Below are positions 51,581 through 60,550 of a stretch of DNA of 64,000 nt, piece after piece. The stretch lies in the NCBI RefSeq assembly GCF_025370775.1, contig NZ_JAMXEX010000004.1:77441-141440 (forward strand), read 5' to 3'. This DNA comes from Ancylothrix sp. D3o. Lineage in GTDB: Bacteria > Cyanobacteriota > Cyanobacteriia > Cyanobacteriales > Oscillatoriaceae. Position numbers and translations under genes: made by a program. Position 1 is the first letter of the stretch. Every line of letters begins with the position of its first letter. The notes under the pieces are model-generated. The model was not told the DNA's origin. It saw only the letters and a program-made list of their open reading frames with translations, and ran no database searches.

Positions 51581-53539
51581 ATGAGTTATTGTCTCAATTC
51601 CTCCTGCCAAACTCCGCAAAACCATCCGGGTGCGGAAAATTGCGTTAACTGCGGCACAAAGCTACTGCTCAAAGACCGTTACCGAACCATTAAAGTCTTA
51701 GGTCAGAGCAGCTTTTGCCGAACCTTTCTAGCCATTGATCAAGATCAACCGGCCCACCCCCACTGTGTCATCAAACAATATACACAAGAAACCACAGATA
51801 GCACTCCAGCATCCTCAAGAGTGACAGGGATTTTCAAACTGTTTTACCAAACCGCAAAACAACTCGACGAGCTTGGGAAACATCCTGCCATCCCCAAACT
51901 GTGGGCATCCTTTCAACAAGGAGACCAGTATTACTTAGTCAAACAATATATTGAAGGAGAAAATCTAGCCGAAGAACTAAACGAGGTAGGCGATAGCAGC
52001 GTAAGCGAAACAGAGATCCGAACCTTACTCAAACAAATCTTGCCGGTGCTGCATTTTGCCCACAGCCGCAAAATCATACACGGCGACATCAAACCCGAAA
52101 ACATCATATCTCGACAAAAAGACAAGAAAAATATCTTAGTAGACTGGGGCGACAGCCAACTGTTTGCAGCCACCGGCCTATATGGCTCAGCCGAGTATAG
52201 CGCACCCGAACAACTGCATGGACAGGCAACCGCCAGCAGCGACCTCTACAGTTTAGGGCTAACCTGCTTGTACTTACTCACCCAAATTTCACCCTTTGAC
52301 TTATTTGATGTCAAAGCCGGGGAATGGGCGTGGAGAGACTACCTAAAAACACCCGTAAGCTACTCCTTGGGTAAAATCCTAGATAAACTCGTACAACGCA
52401 ACCCCAAACAAAGATATCAAAGCGCATCGGAAGTTATCAGCGACCTGCATTCATGGATGATGCCGGTGCCGACAACGCACCATAAAACCAGACTAGCAGC
52501 CGGTGCGCTGGGAGGGGCAGTAGCAGCCATGCTGATCGCCCTCTTACACCCCCGCGTCCCCACACCCCTGCCGACAACCACCTACACCATAGAACCGGCC
52601 CAAATCACAACCCTGCCAGAATATAACACCTACAGCAGCAACGAAAGCTGGGGAGAAATTCAACCACTTCGCACCTTAGCAGGAGACACCGGCCCATTTT
52701 GGTCAGTTGCAGTCAGCCCCGACGGGCAAACCGTAGCCACCGGCAGCTTTGATGGCAGCATCAAACTCTGGAACCTGCACAGCGGCGGAATGGAAAGTTT
52801 ATTAGCCGGTCATTTTGGCGCAGTGTGGGCCGTTGCCATCAGCCCAGACGGACAAACCCTAGCATCGGCCAGTTCCGACAAAACCATCAAACTCTGGAAC
52901 GTCAGAACCGGCGAACTGCTAGAAACTCTAAACGGCCATACCGGCTCAGTTTTCTCCGTTGCTTTTTCACCCAACGGCAAAATTCTCGCATCCGTCAGCG
53001 AAGACAAAACCATCAAACTCTGGGATACCCGCACCGGCATCGAAGAACGCACCCTCAAAGGGCACAACGATGAAGTGCAAACGGTAGCCTTTTCCCCCGA
53101 TAACAAAACCCTTGTCAGCGGCAGTTCCGACGGCACTGTTAAACTCTGGAACGCCAAAAACGGCAAACTCCAGCGCACTCTCAAAGGACATAACGATGCC
53201 ATTTGGTCTGTTGGCATCAGTCCAGACGGAGAATACATCGCCAGTGGAAGTTGGGACAACACGATTAAAATGTGGTCTTTGGAAACCGGCGACCTCTTAA
53301 ACACTTTCATCGGCCATAGCGCTCAAGTCCAGTCGGTTGCCTTCAGCCCCGATGGAGAAACCCTCGCCTCTGGCGACATGAACGGCACGATCAAACTCTG
53401 GCAAGTTGGGTCAGGCGGTTTAGTCGGCACCCTCAAGGGACACTCTGCACTGGTTAAATTGGCATTCAACCCCCAAGGGAAAATGCTTGTCAGTGGCAGC
53501 TTTGATGACACCGTGAAGTTATGGCGTTTATGTCCGTGA
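51581..53539 (+). CDS. Zinc-ribbon Ser/Thr kinase with membrane helix and seven WD40 repeats
   Basis: The protein has 652 residues from ATG 51581, which gives the family start MSYCLNSSC. A TTG four codons earlier is unlikely. The zinc ribbon (C4, C9, C21, C24) is followed by a kinase domain (about 33-290) with catalytic residues kept: K65 in CVIKQY, HGDIKPENI (D169, N174) and DWG (D188-G190). The Gly loop is weak (LGQSSFCRTFLA). A membrane helix lies at about residues 305-325 (LAAGALGGAVAAMLIALL), and seven WD40 repeats (about 365-652) follow. It is a typical cyanobacterial WD40 kinase of the SpkG/Pkn type. The propeller is probably extracytoplasmic or lumenal. Confidence 0.9.
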   Translation: MSYCLNSSCQTPQNHPGAENCVNCGTKLLLKDRYRTIKVLGQSSFCRTFLAIDQDQPAHPHCVIKQYTQETTDSTPASSRVTGIFKLFYQTAKQLDELGKHPAIPKLWASFQQGDQYYLVKQYIEGENLAEELNEVGDSSVSETEIRTLLKQILPVLHFAHSRKIIHGDIKPENIISRQKDKKNILVDWGDSQLFAATGLYGSAEYSAPEQLHGQATASSDLYSLGLTCLYLLTQISPFDLFDVKAGEWAWRDYLKTPVSYSLGKILDKLVQRNPKQRYQSASEVISDLHSWMMPVPTTHHKTRLAAGALGGAVAAMLIALLHPRVPTPLPTTTYTIEPAQITTLPEYNTYSSNESWGEIQPLRTLAGDTGPFWSVAVSPDGQTVATGSFDGSIKLWNLHSGGMESLLAGHFGAVWAVAISPDGQTLASASSDKTIKLWNVRTGELLETLNGHTGSVFSVAFSPNGKILASVSEDKTIKLWDTRTGIEERTLKGHNDEVQTVAFSPDNKTLVSGSSDGTVKLWNAKNGKLQRTLKGHNDAIWSVGISPDGEYIASGSWDNTIKMWSLETGDLLNTFIGHSAQVQSVAFSPDGETLASGDMNGTIKLWQVGSGGLVGTLKGHSALVKLAFNPQGKMLVSGSFDDTVKLWRLCP

Positions 53540-53718
53540 GCACAGGTTATTTTTAAACCCAGAGGACGCATTAGTGGACAAAAAGCCCGCAGAGGAGTTA
53601 TACCTTACTCCTCTGTCGCCTCTGTCTTAAAAACTCGCCTTAAAACACTCTCATAAACCCAAAAGATAAGCAAGAATCTAATCTGCTTTTATCTCTTAGA
53701 ATAAGGTTAAATTTCTGC

Positions 53719-54477
53719 CTACTCCAAACAATCGGGCTGCTTTTTAATAATCATTTCGTAAAGCGATTGAAAACAAAACCATCCTAGAGAATGGGTTCCT
53801 ACTTGGCTTGCTGCTAATTTGGCATTTTCATGGTCAATTAAAATCGGTTTCCCTGCGGCTTCTGCCATTAATTGAACTTGACAAGAACGCTCCATTGTGA
53901 TAAACCACCACGCGGCCTCATCGACGGTTTGGCCGACTGTTAATAAACCATGATTTCGTAAAATAATTGCTTTTTTATATGCCAAAGTTTCGGCAATGCG
54001 TTTGCCTTCGGAGGTTTCTAAAACAACGCCGGTGTAATCATCAAATAAAGCATGATCTTGATAGAAACTACAGGAATCTTGGGTAAGCGGGTCAAGCAAT
54101 TTTCCCAAGGTAGACCAAGTTTTTCCGTAGATAGAATGGGCGTGGGCGGCGGCTACGACATCAGGACGGGCGCTGTGAACTTGGGAATGGATGGCAAAGG
54201 CGGCGCGGTTTATAGGCCGGTTTCCTTTGATGATTTCGCCTTTATCGTTGACTAAAATTAAGTCTGAAACTTTAATATGCCCGAAATAAACTCCGAAAGG
54301 ATTAACCCAAAAATGATCGCTAAATTCGGGGTCTCTGGCGGTGATATGGCCTGCTACTCCTTCATCAAATCCAAAATATGCAAACAGTCTAAATGCTGCT
54401 GCTAGACGTTGGCAACGGTGTCGGCGTTCGTCTTCTATTTTTTCAAAGGTTGGGGGGGTGGGGATTTGGAGTTTCAT
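53719..54477 (-). CDS. Class II aldolase/adducin family protein
   Basis: The protein has 252 residues from ATG 54477. An upstream extension in frame is of low quality. The fold motifs are AGHITARDPE, the metal-binding VVAAAHAHSIYGK, and ILRNHGLLTVGQTVDEAAWW with the third His. The family includes fuculose- and ribulose-phosphate aldolases and non-catalytic adducin-like proteins. The substrate here is not known. It converges on nothing, as its upstream neighbour gnd is on the same strand. Confidence 0.88.
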   Translation of the reverse strand: MKLQIPTPPTFEKIEDERRHRCQRLAAAFRLFAYFGFDEGVAGHITARDPEFSDHFWVNPFGVYFGHIKVSDLILVNDKGEIIKGNRPINRAAFAIHSQVHSARPDVVAAAHAHSIYGKTWSTLGKLLDPLTQDSCSFYQDHALFDDYTGVVLETSEGKRIAETLAYKKAIILRNHGLLTVGQTVDEAAWWFITMERSCQVQLMAEAAGKPILIDHENAKLAASQVGTHSLGWFCFQSLYEMIIKKQPDCLE

Positions 54478-54541
54478 TTTAGGTTTTTTGTTTGGGGTTA
54501 AAAAATATTTTATCGGTATTTTTATTAAATTTCTTAGCAAT

Positions 54542-54588
54542 CAGGGGTCAGTTAATAGTTGAGAAAAACAGCTAAGAACTGACCCCTA
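54542..54588 (-). terminator. Long hairpin between gnd and the aldolase gene
   Basis: AGGGGTCAGTT and AACTGACCCCT are perfect 11-bp inverted repeats around a 25-nt loop, 13 bp past the gnd stop. No T-run follows, so it may be a dispersed repeat or an RNA processing or stability element instead. Confidence 0.5.
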
Positions 54589-54600
54589 AGTATCATTTGG

Positions 54601-56097
54601 TTAACCCTTTACAGGGACGGTTTTTTCGAGATGACCGGCTGCTTGTTGGCTTTGGGGGGTTGAAGTTTGCAGCGTTTCTTTGGAAGCTTCCGTCCATTCG
54701 GTGTGGAAGACTCCAGGTTTATCAATTCGTTCGTAGGTGTGGGCACCAAAGTAGTCGCGTTGTGCTTGGGTGAGGTTTTGCGGTAAAGTGGCGCGACGGT
54801 AACTGTCGAAGTAGTCCAAGCTGGCGCTGAAGGCGGGGACGGGTACACCGAGTTTTGCGGCGACAGAGATAACTTCTCGCCATGCTGTTTGCCGGTCGAG
54901 AATGGTTTGTTTAAATTCGGGTGCCAACAACAAATTAGGCAAAATTTGGTTTTCTTTGAAGGCGTCTTTGATTTTATTCAAAAAGCCGGCCCGAATAATA
55001 CAACCACCTTTCCAAATTCGCGCTATTTCGCTGAGGTTTAAGTTGTAGGAATAGGTAGTTGATGCTGCGCTTAATAAGGCCATTCCTTGCGCGTAGGAGC
55101 AAATTTTTGAGCAATAAAGTGCATCTCGAATTTGGTTAATAAAGGTCTTGGTGTCGCCGTCATATTTGCCGGTGGGGCCGGTTAATTCCTGAGAGGCTGC
55201 CACTCGTTCTTGTTTGTATGATGACATGATCCGTGCATTGACAGCGGCGATGATCGTGGGGATGCAAACGCCTAATTCTAGGGCGCTTTGTACTGTCCAC
55301 CGGCCGGTTCCTTTTTGGCCGGCTGCATCCATAATCAAATCAACAACTGGTGAATTTGTATCGGGGTCGATCTGGGTGAAAATATCAGCAGTGATTTCAA
55401 TTAAATAGGAATTTAATTCATCGGTTAAATTCCATTCGGCAAAAACTTCGTGCAGTTGATTGTGGTCGAGTCCCAGGGTATTTTTCAACAAATCGTAGGC
55501 TTCGGCAATTAACTGCATATCGCCGTATTCAATGCCGTTATGCACCATTTTTACATAGTGACCGGCACCAGCGGGGCCCATGTAAGTAACACAGGGCCCA
55601 TCATCGACTTGGGCGGCGATTTTTGTAAAAATGGGTTCGAGAAATTCGTAGGAGCTTTTTGTGCCACCGGGCATTAAACTGGGGCCATTGAGGGCTCCTT
55701 CTTCTCCGCCGGAAACTCCCATGCCAATGAATCGAAATCCTTGGGCTTCTAAATCGCGGGTGCGGCGGGCTGTATCATCGTAAAGCGAATTACCACCGTC
55801 AATGATGATATCCCCTTCTTGGAGGTAGGGTTTCAGTTGGTCGATGACTGCATCCACCGGCGCCCCTGCTTTTACCATGATTAGCATTTTGCGGGGTCGT
55901 TCGAGGGAGTGGACAAATTCTTGCAGTGAATAAGTCCCTTTGACTTTTTTGCCTTGTCCCCGTGTGGAGACAAAGGCATCGGTTTTTTCGGGGCTACGGT
56001 TATACACTGAGATGGGGAAACCGTTGCGTTCGACGTTGAGAGCGATGTTTTCACCCATCACTGCTAAACCAATTACACCAAAGCTTTGTAGCGTCAT
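54601..56097 (-). CDS. gnd: 6-phosphogluconate dehydrogenase, NADP-dependent (decarboxylating)
   Basis: This oxidative pentose phosphate enzyme makes ribulose 5-phosphate, CO2 and NADPH, mainly for dark metabolism in cyanobacteria. It has 498 residues. Motifs: Rossmann [39 protein letters not shown], the catalytic Lys region [20 protein letters not shown], and the C-terminal [20 protein letters not shown]. All are intact. The last 20 or so residues beyond the usual end are Ser/Gln/Lys-rich. Confidence 0.96.
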   Translation of the reverse strand: MTLQSFGVIGLAVMGENIALNVERNGFPISVYNRSPEKTDAFVSTRGQGKKVKGTYSLQEFVHSLERPRKMLIMVKAGAPVDAVIDQLKPYLQEGDIIIDGGNSLYDDTARRTRDLEAQGFRFIGMGVSGGEEGALNGPSLMPGGTKSSYEFLEPIFTKIAAQVDDGPCVTYMGPAGAGHYVKMVHNGIEYGDMQLIAEAYDLLKNTLGLDHNQLHEVFAEWNLTDELNSYLIEITADIFTQIDPDTNSPVVDLIMDAAGQKGTGRWTVQSALELGVCIPTIIAAVNARIMSSYKQERVAASQELTGPTGKYDGDTKTFINQIRDALYCSKICSYAQGMALLSAASTTYSYNLNLSEIARIWKGGCIIRAGFLNKIKDAFKENQILPNLLLAPEFKQTILDRQTAWREVISVAAKLGVPVPAFSASLDYFDSYRRATLPQNLTQAQRDYFGAHTYERIDKPGVFHTEWTEASKETLQTSTPQSQQAAGHLEKTVPVKG

Positions 56098-56339
56098 ATT
56101 TGTTAGTTGTTTTCTGTCTTGGTTCTTTTACAGGGTAGCCCGATTTTTCCAAATCATTGCTAAAGAAGATGTTAAAAGTAAACACCTCCAGACAAAATCA
56201 GCCCTTTTGGCGATTTGCTAGGCTCCATATCAGCATTGTGATAGATGTCAATGAGAAAATATAGGATCTTGGCATTTTTGTTTTATCTGGTAGCGTAGAT
56301 AACAAATAGCTATCAACTCTGGGGGGATTATATTTTGTT

Positions 56340-57635
56340 TCAAAACATCCCATCATTTTCTATGCCGGTATAAGCATCACCAGGCAATAAGCCTAACCAA
56401 GGATCAGAACTCGGAGTTAAAAACAATTCTGCATACACTCTTTCATTCAATTTTTCTAGGGTGCCGGTGGAGTTTCCATTGATGAACCATTGATGCAGTT
56501 GCCGGTGAAACAAATATTCATTGCGTACTGTATCTAAAGCTATATTCCTCTCAAAATTTGGTAAGACTTTTTGCAGATTTTCTAAGTTTTTATAATTGCT
56601 GTTTTTGCTTTGCATTAAGGTGATGCTGTTGCTATCTAAACGCGCATCTGCTGTGTGAAGTTCTGCGAGTTGAACCCAAGGGCTGTTATTGGGGGCCGGT
56701 GTGATACTTTCGGCACTTGGTGTGATGGAACGCAACACCGGCATTTCTGTTGCCATTTTACTTAATGCCCCAGGTGCGGCTTCAAGGGCTGTGGGTTGGT
56801 TTTGTGCTGTGTTTGGCAGACTGGGTAAGGGGGGTACTAATTGCCCTAAACTCAGAAAGTCGTTTTGCCAGGAGGTTTCTATTTCGCTAAGGCGTTGTTG
56901 ATGATATTGGCGGAGTAGGGTTTGTTGTTGTTGGGGAGAAGTATTGTTATAGGACTTGACAAAATTGTTGATTTGTGCTATGTGTTTGAGGAATGCTTGG
57001 GGGCCATAAAGTCCGGGGAGGGCTTCGATGGGGCGTCCGTTACTGTCGAGGATGTAGTGGATGCTGTTGCCGGTGAGGGTGCGTTCAAGTTTGCGTCCGT
57101 CTCCGAAGTCGATGGTAACTCTGGGGGCGGGGCGGACGGACTGCCAGTGCAAAATATAGTTTTCGCGGAGATATTGGGATATTTGGGCGTTGGGATAAAG
57201 GGCGATGCGGAAAAACCGGCTGTTGGCACAGCTAAGTTCTTCATTTAATTTGCCTAACAAATGCAGGGATAAGATGGGTTTGCCGGTTTTGGCTGCGGCT
57301 TGTTTTGCTTGTTCGAGGTCGGTGTACCAGTAAAGTTTCGAGGCGTAGCAGTCGCGCTGGGCGCAGATGGTGTCCAGGGCTGTTTGCAGGGAGGCGCGGG
57401 TTTGGGAGGCGAGTTTGCTATTTGGTTGCAATTTATCTGCATGAAGATTGATAAAAGCATCGATTCCGGCTGGCCCTTGTTGACGCAGTTGGCTGATGGC
57501 GAGGTTGGCTTCGGCGGGGGTGGGGGAAGCGGCTATGCCTGCTAGTTGTTGCAGGGTGTTTTGGGCAAGGGAGGGTAGGGTAAAGAGGGTGGTGCCGGTG
57601 AGGGTGAGGAGGGGAAGAATGCTTTTAATTTTCAT
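56340..57635 (-). CDS. Secreted protein with thioredoxin-like segment, unknown function
   Basis: The protein has 431 residues. A signal peptide (SILPLLTLTGTTLFTLPSLA) is followed by a helical region. A thioredoxin-like segment (about residues 95-230) reads DLEQAKQAAAKTGKPILSLH ... LSCANSRFFR ... RPIEALPGLYGPQAFLKHI, but without a CxxC active site. The C-terminal 200 residues are helical with no match I know. It is a periplasmic protein with no clear role. Confidence 0.7.
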   Translation of the reverse strand: MKIKSILPLLTLTGTTLFTLPSLAQNTLQQLAGIAASPTPAEANLAISQLRQQGPAGIDAFINLHADKLQPNSKLASQTRASLQTALDTICAQRDCYASKLYWYTDLEQAKQAAAKTGKPILSLHLLGKLNEELSCANSRFFRIALYPNAQISQYLRENYILHWQSVRPAPRVTIDFGDGRKLERTLTGNSIHYILDSNGRPIEALPGLYGPQAFLKHIAQINNFVKSYNNTSPQQQQTLLRQYHQQRLSEIETSWQNDFLSLGQLVPPLPSLPNTAQNQPTALEAAPGALSKMATEMPVLRSITPSAESITPAPNNSPWVQLAELHTADARLDSNSITLMQSKNSNYKNLENLQKVLPNFERNIALDTVRNEYLFHRQLHQWFINGNSTGTLEKLNERVYAELFLTPSSDPWLGLLPGDAYTGIENDGMF

Positions 57636-57856
57636 AGCAAAAGTCTGCTTTTGTTGGGGTGGGAGTTTTTGGGGTGGGGAACAACGGCAGCGTGTCTATG
57701 GTGATGATGGTAACAAAGAGTTTTTGCGGTTGGGTTTGTTTCTGCTACCCAAGTCTGAGGAAAGTTCCGCATAAGAGGCGGTGAGAACGATAAAATTAGC
57801 CTGTAAGCGACCAAAAATGGGCTTTTTGTTTAGTTTTGTAAAGTGTAGGTTAAAAG

Positions 57857-59491
57857 ATGCTTTCTAACATTTTGGCAGTATTGGTAGGTGTTGGTAGCTT
57901 TTTGCTTTATATGGCTGCTTTCTTTTTTCCAGAGGTTCACCGGAAGGGGGATTTTTTCTGGAGTGGGATAGGGATGTTTTATGCTTTGGTTTTATGGTTT
58001 TGTGCGGGCAGGATGACTGGTGCTGTGCTTTTGGGGCAAACGGCGACGGTGGCGTTTATGGGTTGGTTTGCTTGGCAAACTTTGCTGTTGAGACGGGAGG
58101 TGACACCGGCTGGTCAGCGGACGGAGGTTTCTGATACGGTGGTGGCAAAGTCGGGTGGTTTTGGGTTGTTTAAGGCTAAGCCAAAAGATAAGCCGGTGGC
58201 TGTGGCTGCTTCTGGGGCGCAGGTGGTGACGGTGGAGACTTCTGCGCCTCAAAAGGTGGTTACTAAGTCGGGTGGTTTTGGGTTGTTTAAGGGTAAGGCA
58301 AAGGATAAGCCGGCTGCTGTGGCTGCTTCTGGGGCGCCAGGGGTTGAGAGTTTGCCTTCTTTGGAGGATATTTTGGTGCCGCAAAAGCCGGAGACTGTTT
58401 CACCGGCTACGGTTATTCAGGTTGAGGAGGTGCCGGTTTCTGTGGAGGCTTCGCAGCTAAGTGCGGAAGAAATTCTGGCAAATATTGAACAAGCACCGCT
58501 ACCTGTGGAAGTCACACCGGTTGAGGCGACAGGTGTGACTCCCCTCAGCACAGTCAGCACAGGCAAGACGCCGGTGCCACTGGTAGAGGATGATGATTTT
58601 GGGTTGGATGATGTGGAACTTAAACCGGCACCTGTAAGGAAGGTTGAGGCGAAAAAAGAGCCGGTTGTAGGAAAGAAAAAAGAGAAGAATGAGAAAAAAG
58701 AGAAGAATGAAAAAGCTGCAAAAGCTGCCGGTGGTTTGGGGGCGATTTTTGCTCCGCTGATGGGTTTGTTTGCTAAGAAGAAGGATAAGAAGGCGGTGGA
58801 AGCAAAGCCGGCGCCGGTTGTCAAGGCTGAAGAGACAGCGAGTGCTCTTGTGAAGGTGGAAGATACGGCTAGTGCTGTTGTGAAGGTGGAAGAGACGCCG
58901 AGTGCTGTTGTGAAGGTGGATGAAACGCCGAGTGCTGTTGTGAAGGTGGAAGATACGCCGGTGGTGGCTGAAATGATGCCAGAGATGGATGCGGTGGTTG
59001 AGGATGTGGTGGGAGATGTGACGCCGGAGGTGTTGACGGATAGTTCAGTGATGGAGTCGGTGACGGTGGAGTTTGAGCCGGTGGTGGAGCCAACGGGTGA
59101 GGAGGCTGTGCCGGAGTTGGTGCGTCCAAATGAGCCTTCTGCGGAGTTGGTGGAGGCGGCTCAGCCGGTGTCTGAGGAGGTGCCTTTGGCGGATGTTGCG
59201 GTGGAGGAGATAGCGCCGGAGGTTGATCTGGCTCCGCCGGCGGAGGCTCCTGTGGAGGCTTCTGTGGAGGTGCCGGTGGAGGTGGAAGCGGAGCCGGCGG
59301 TGGCTTTGCCGGTGGAACCTTTGGCGGAGGCTGAGCCGGTGGTTTCCCAGGAGTCTGAGGGTGGTTTTGCTGAGTTGTTGTCTCGCAAGCGTGAGGATAT
59401 GGCGCGTGTTGAGGTGCCGAAACGTTCGGCTCAGGCAAGCTCTGCTAAAGGGGGTGCCGGTGATGTTAAGGATGATGATGATGATTTTTAA
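57857..59491 (+). CDS. Ycf66-like membrane protein with long repetitive acidic tail
   Basis: The protein has 544 residues. Residues about 1-80 form three or four membrane helices with the family pattern VGSFLLYMAAFFFPEVHRKG, FFWSGIGMFYALVLWFCAGR and LLGQTATVAFMGWFAWQTLLLRRE, resembling Ycf66 of cyanobacteria and plastids. The remainder is disordered and acidic, with a duplicated segment (KSGGFGLFKxKxKDKPxAVAASGA, at about 95 and 135), a Lys-rich block (about 270-325) and four 10-residue repeats (SAVVKVEETP). The extension is much longer than plastid Ycf66. The function is unknown. Confidence 0.75.
   Translation: MLSNILAVLVGVGSFLLYMAAFFFPEVHRKGDFFWSGIGMFYALVLWFCAGRMTGAVLLGQTATVAFMGWFAWQTLLLRREVTPAGQRTEVSDTVVAKSGGFGLFKAKPKDKPVAVAASGAQVVTVETSAPQKVVTKSGGFGLFKGKAKDKPAAVAASGAPGVESLPSLEDILVPQKPETVSPATVIQVEEVPVSVEASQLSAEEILANIEQAPLPVEVTPVEATGVTPLSTVSTGKTPVPLVEDDDFGLDDVELKPAPVRKVEAKKEPVVGKKKEKNEKKEKNEKAAKAAGGLGAIFAPLMGLFAKKKDKKAVEAKPAPVVKAEETASALVKVEDTASAVVKVEETPSAVVKVDETPSAVVKVEDTPVVAEMMPEMDAVVEDVVGDVTPEVLTDSSVMESVTVEFEPVVEPTGEEAVPELVRPNEPSAELVEAAQPVSEEVPLADVAVEEIAPEVDLAPPAEAPVEASVEVPVEVEAEPAVALPVEPLAEAEPVVSQESEGGFAELLSRKREDMARVEVPKRSAQASSAKGGAGDVKDDDDDF
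58841..58960 (+). repeat. Four 30-bp in-frame tandem repeats
   Basis: Units start at 58841, 58871, 58901 and 58931 and encode SA(L/V)VKVE(D/E)T(A/P). They sit in the disordered tail of the Ycf66-like protein. Confidence 0.85.
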
Positions 59492-59629
59492 TGTGTTGAA
59501 TTGGTGATTTTTTGGAGGGGAGATTTTGTTTTCTCCCCTTCTTTTTTTTGGGTAATTTTTTTGAATCGCTGCTTTTTTGGGGCTACAAATTATGGTAGGA
59601 TAAAATAGTAATACTAAAAAATCATACCG

Positions 59630-59860
59630 ATGCTTAAAGTCACAATTACGTTAGAAGATGAACTATTAAAGTTTGTGGATGAGCAGGCAAAAGGCAACCG
59701 CAGCGCTTATATTAATGCTCTTTTGGCGGCACACCGGCGCAGTGTTTTAGAAGCGCAAATGATTGCGGCATTAAAGGAAGATGCGGAAGATTCAGAATAT
59801 GCTGTTGAAATTGCCGGTTGGGATTGTGTTGTGGGAGATGGAATTGATGCCGCAGAATAA
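59630..59860 (+). CDS. MazE/CopG-type antitoxin
   Basis: The protein has 76 residues. The ribbon-helix-helix-like N-terminus (MLKVTITLEDELLKFVDEQA; NRSAYINALLAAHRR) is followed by an acidic helical tail (LKEDAEDSEYAVEIAGWDCV) typical of a toxin-binding region. A -10-like TAGGATAAAATAG tract lies upstream. Its stop overlaps the ATG of what looks like a truncated MazF frame (59847), so the module has probably lost its toxin. It may still regulate other targets. Confidence 0.8.
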   Translation: MLKVTITLEDELLKFVDEQAKGNRSAYINALLAAHRRSVLEAQMIAALKEDAEDSEYAVEIAGWDCVVGDGIDAAE

Positions 59861-59936
59861 TTTAATTTATCGGCGGTATAATTTTTGCGGCGGGTTTAAG
59901 AAAACGGATTTCTGGGTTAACAACAGCCAAGTTTAA
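59847..59936 (+). pseudogene. Truncated MazF-like toxin start
   Basis: ATG 59847 overlaps the end of the antitoxin gene, as usual in mazEF-type operons. The first ten residues MPQNNLIYRR fit the N-terminus of chromosomal MazF/PemK toxins. After that the frame diverges (YNFCGGF...) and stops at 59936 after 29 codons. The usual protein is about 110-120 residues. The tail is shared with the 3' end of the opposite-strand hicB-like frame, which fits a deletion junction. Confidence 0.5.
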
Positions 59937-60148
59937 GCAAGTTGAAAAATTGGGGAAATCGGTTTTGGTTGAGGGAGAGGTTTTCCATCTTGTTGATATT
60001 CTTCGATTAAAAGTTCTAAGACTTCTTGAGCGTTTTTTAAGGCTTCTTCGTAGGTTTCGCCGTGTGTATGGAACCGTTGAGAGGGAAAGTCTGGTAAATG
60101 TACGAGGTAACAGTTATCTTCTTCTGACCAATGGATTTTGCTCGATAT
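59933..60148 (-). pseudogene. hicB: HicB-like antitoxin without a start codon
   Basis: This minus-strand frame encodes 71 residues: KIHWSEEDNCYLVHLPDFPS, then HTHGETYEEALKNAQEVLEL, LIEEYQQDGKPLPQ and a stop at 59933-59935. This is the HicB fold, a degenerate RNase H-like antitoxin domain, and is nearly complete. No ATG, GTG or TTG lies in frame between its first residue and the upstream TAG, so it cannot start normally. No hicA toxin is next to it. Its 5' end lies within the truncated hepT frame in another reading frame. Confidence 0.7.
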
Positions 60149-60206
60149 TTTCGGTCGCAGCGGCTATGATATCTACAATACGATCTTGCGACGTCCTAAA
60201 AGGCAT
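60114..60206 (-). pseudogene. hepT: Truncated HepT-like toxin
   Basis: ATG 60206 overlaps the end of the nucleotidyltransferase gene. It encodes MPFRTSQDRIVDIIAAATEN followed by IEQNPLVRRR and stops after 30 codons. The first 20 or so residues fit the start of HepT (DUF86) HEPN toxins, which are about 110-120 residues. The sequence then runs into hicB coding DNA in a different frame, so the toxin is cut off by a junction. Confidence 0.6.
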
Positions 60207-60486
60207 TAATCGCCTCCTTAAGCACTCGTTCCCGCAGATGCTCTTTTAAATATTTCCGACTTCCAATATCAACAGAACACCCCAAAGTATCCTCTAAAAA
60301 AAGATGCACCGCGCTAACTTCAAATAAACTCACTGGTCTCTCAAATTCCACCAAAAAATCCACATCACTATCAGAACTCGCCTCATCTCGCGCCACAGAA
60401 CCAAACAACTCTAAAGACTTCACCCCCATCGCCTTTAATTCATCCTTATGCGCTGCAACAATTGCCAAAACTTCCTCCTTTTTCAT
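60196..60486 (-). CDS. mntA: MntA-type minimal nucleotidyltransferase (antitoxin of a HepT module)
   Basis: The protein has 96 residues from ATG 60486, with AGGAGG 5 nt upstream. The active-site signature is LFGSVARDEASSDSDVDFLV (GSx10DxD), followed by FERPVSLFEVSAVHLFLEDT and LGCSVDIGSRKYLKEHLRE with the third acidic residue. In MntA-HepT systems this enzyme adds AMP to the HepT RNase to neutralise it. Here the following hepT is truncated, so the antitoxin appears to be an orphan. All three acidic residues remain. Confidence 0.85.
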   Translation of the reverse strand: MKKEEVLAIVAAHKDELKAMGVKSLELFGSVARDEASSDSDVDFLVEFERPVSLFEVSAVHLFLEDTLGCSVDIGSRKYLKEHLRERVLKEAINAF

Positions 60487-60550
60487 AAAACCTCCTAACA
60501 AAAAAATCCATTAATAACTCAACCCTACCAAACTCCAGAGCAAAAAAACC

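Noticed and set aside
58869-59438. Pro-rich minus-strand frame of 189 codons
   Set aside because: It is a by-product of repetitive GAG/GTG codons in the Ycf66-like tail. It shows only low-complexity Pro runs.
59950-60249. Plus-strand frame of about 99 codons
   Set aside because: It is the complement of the hicB-like and hepT-like sequences, which have clear family motifs on the minus strand.
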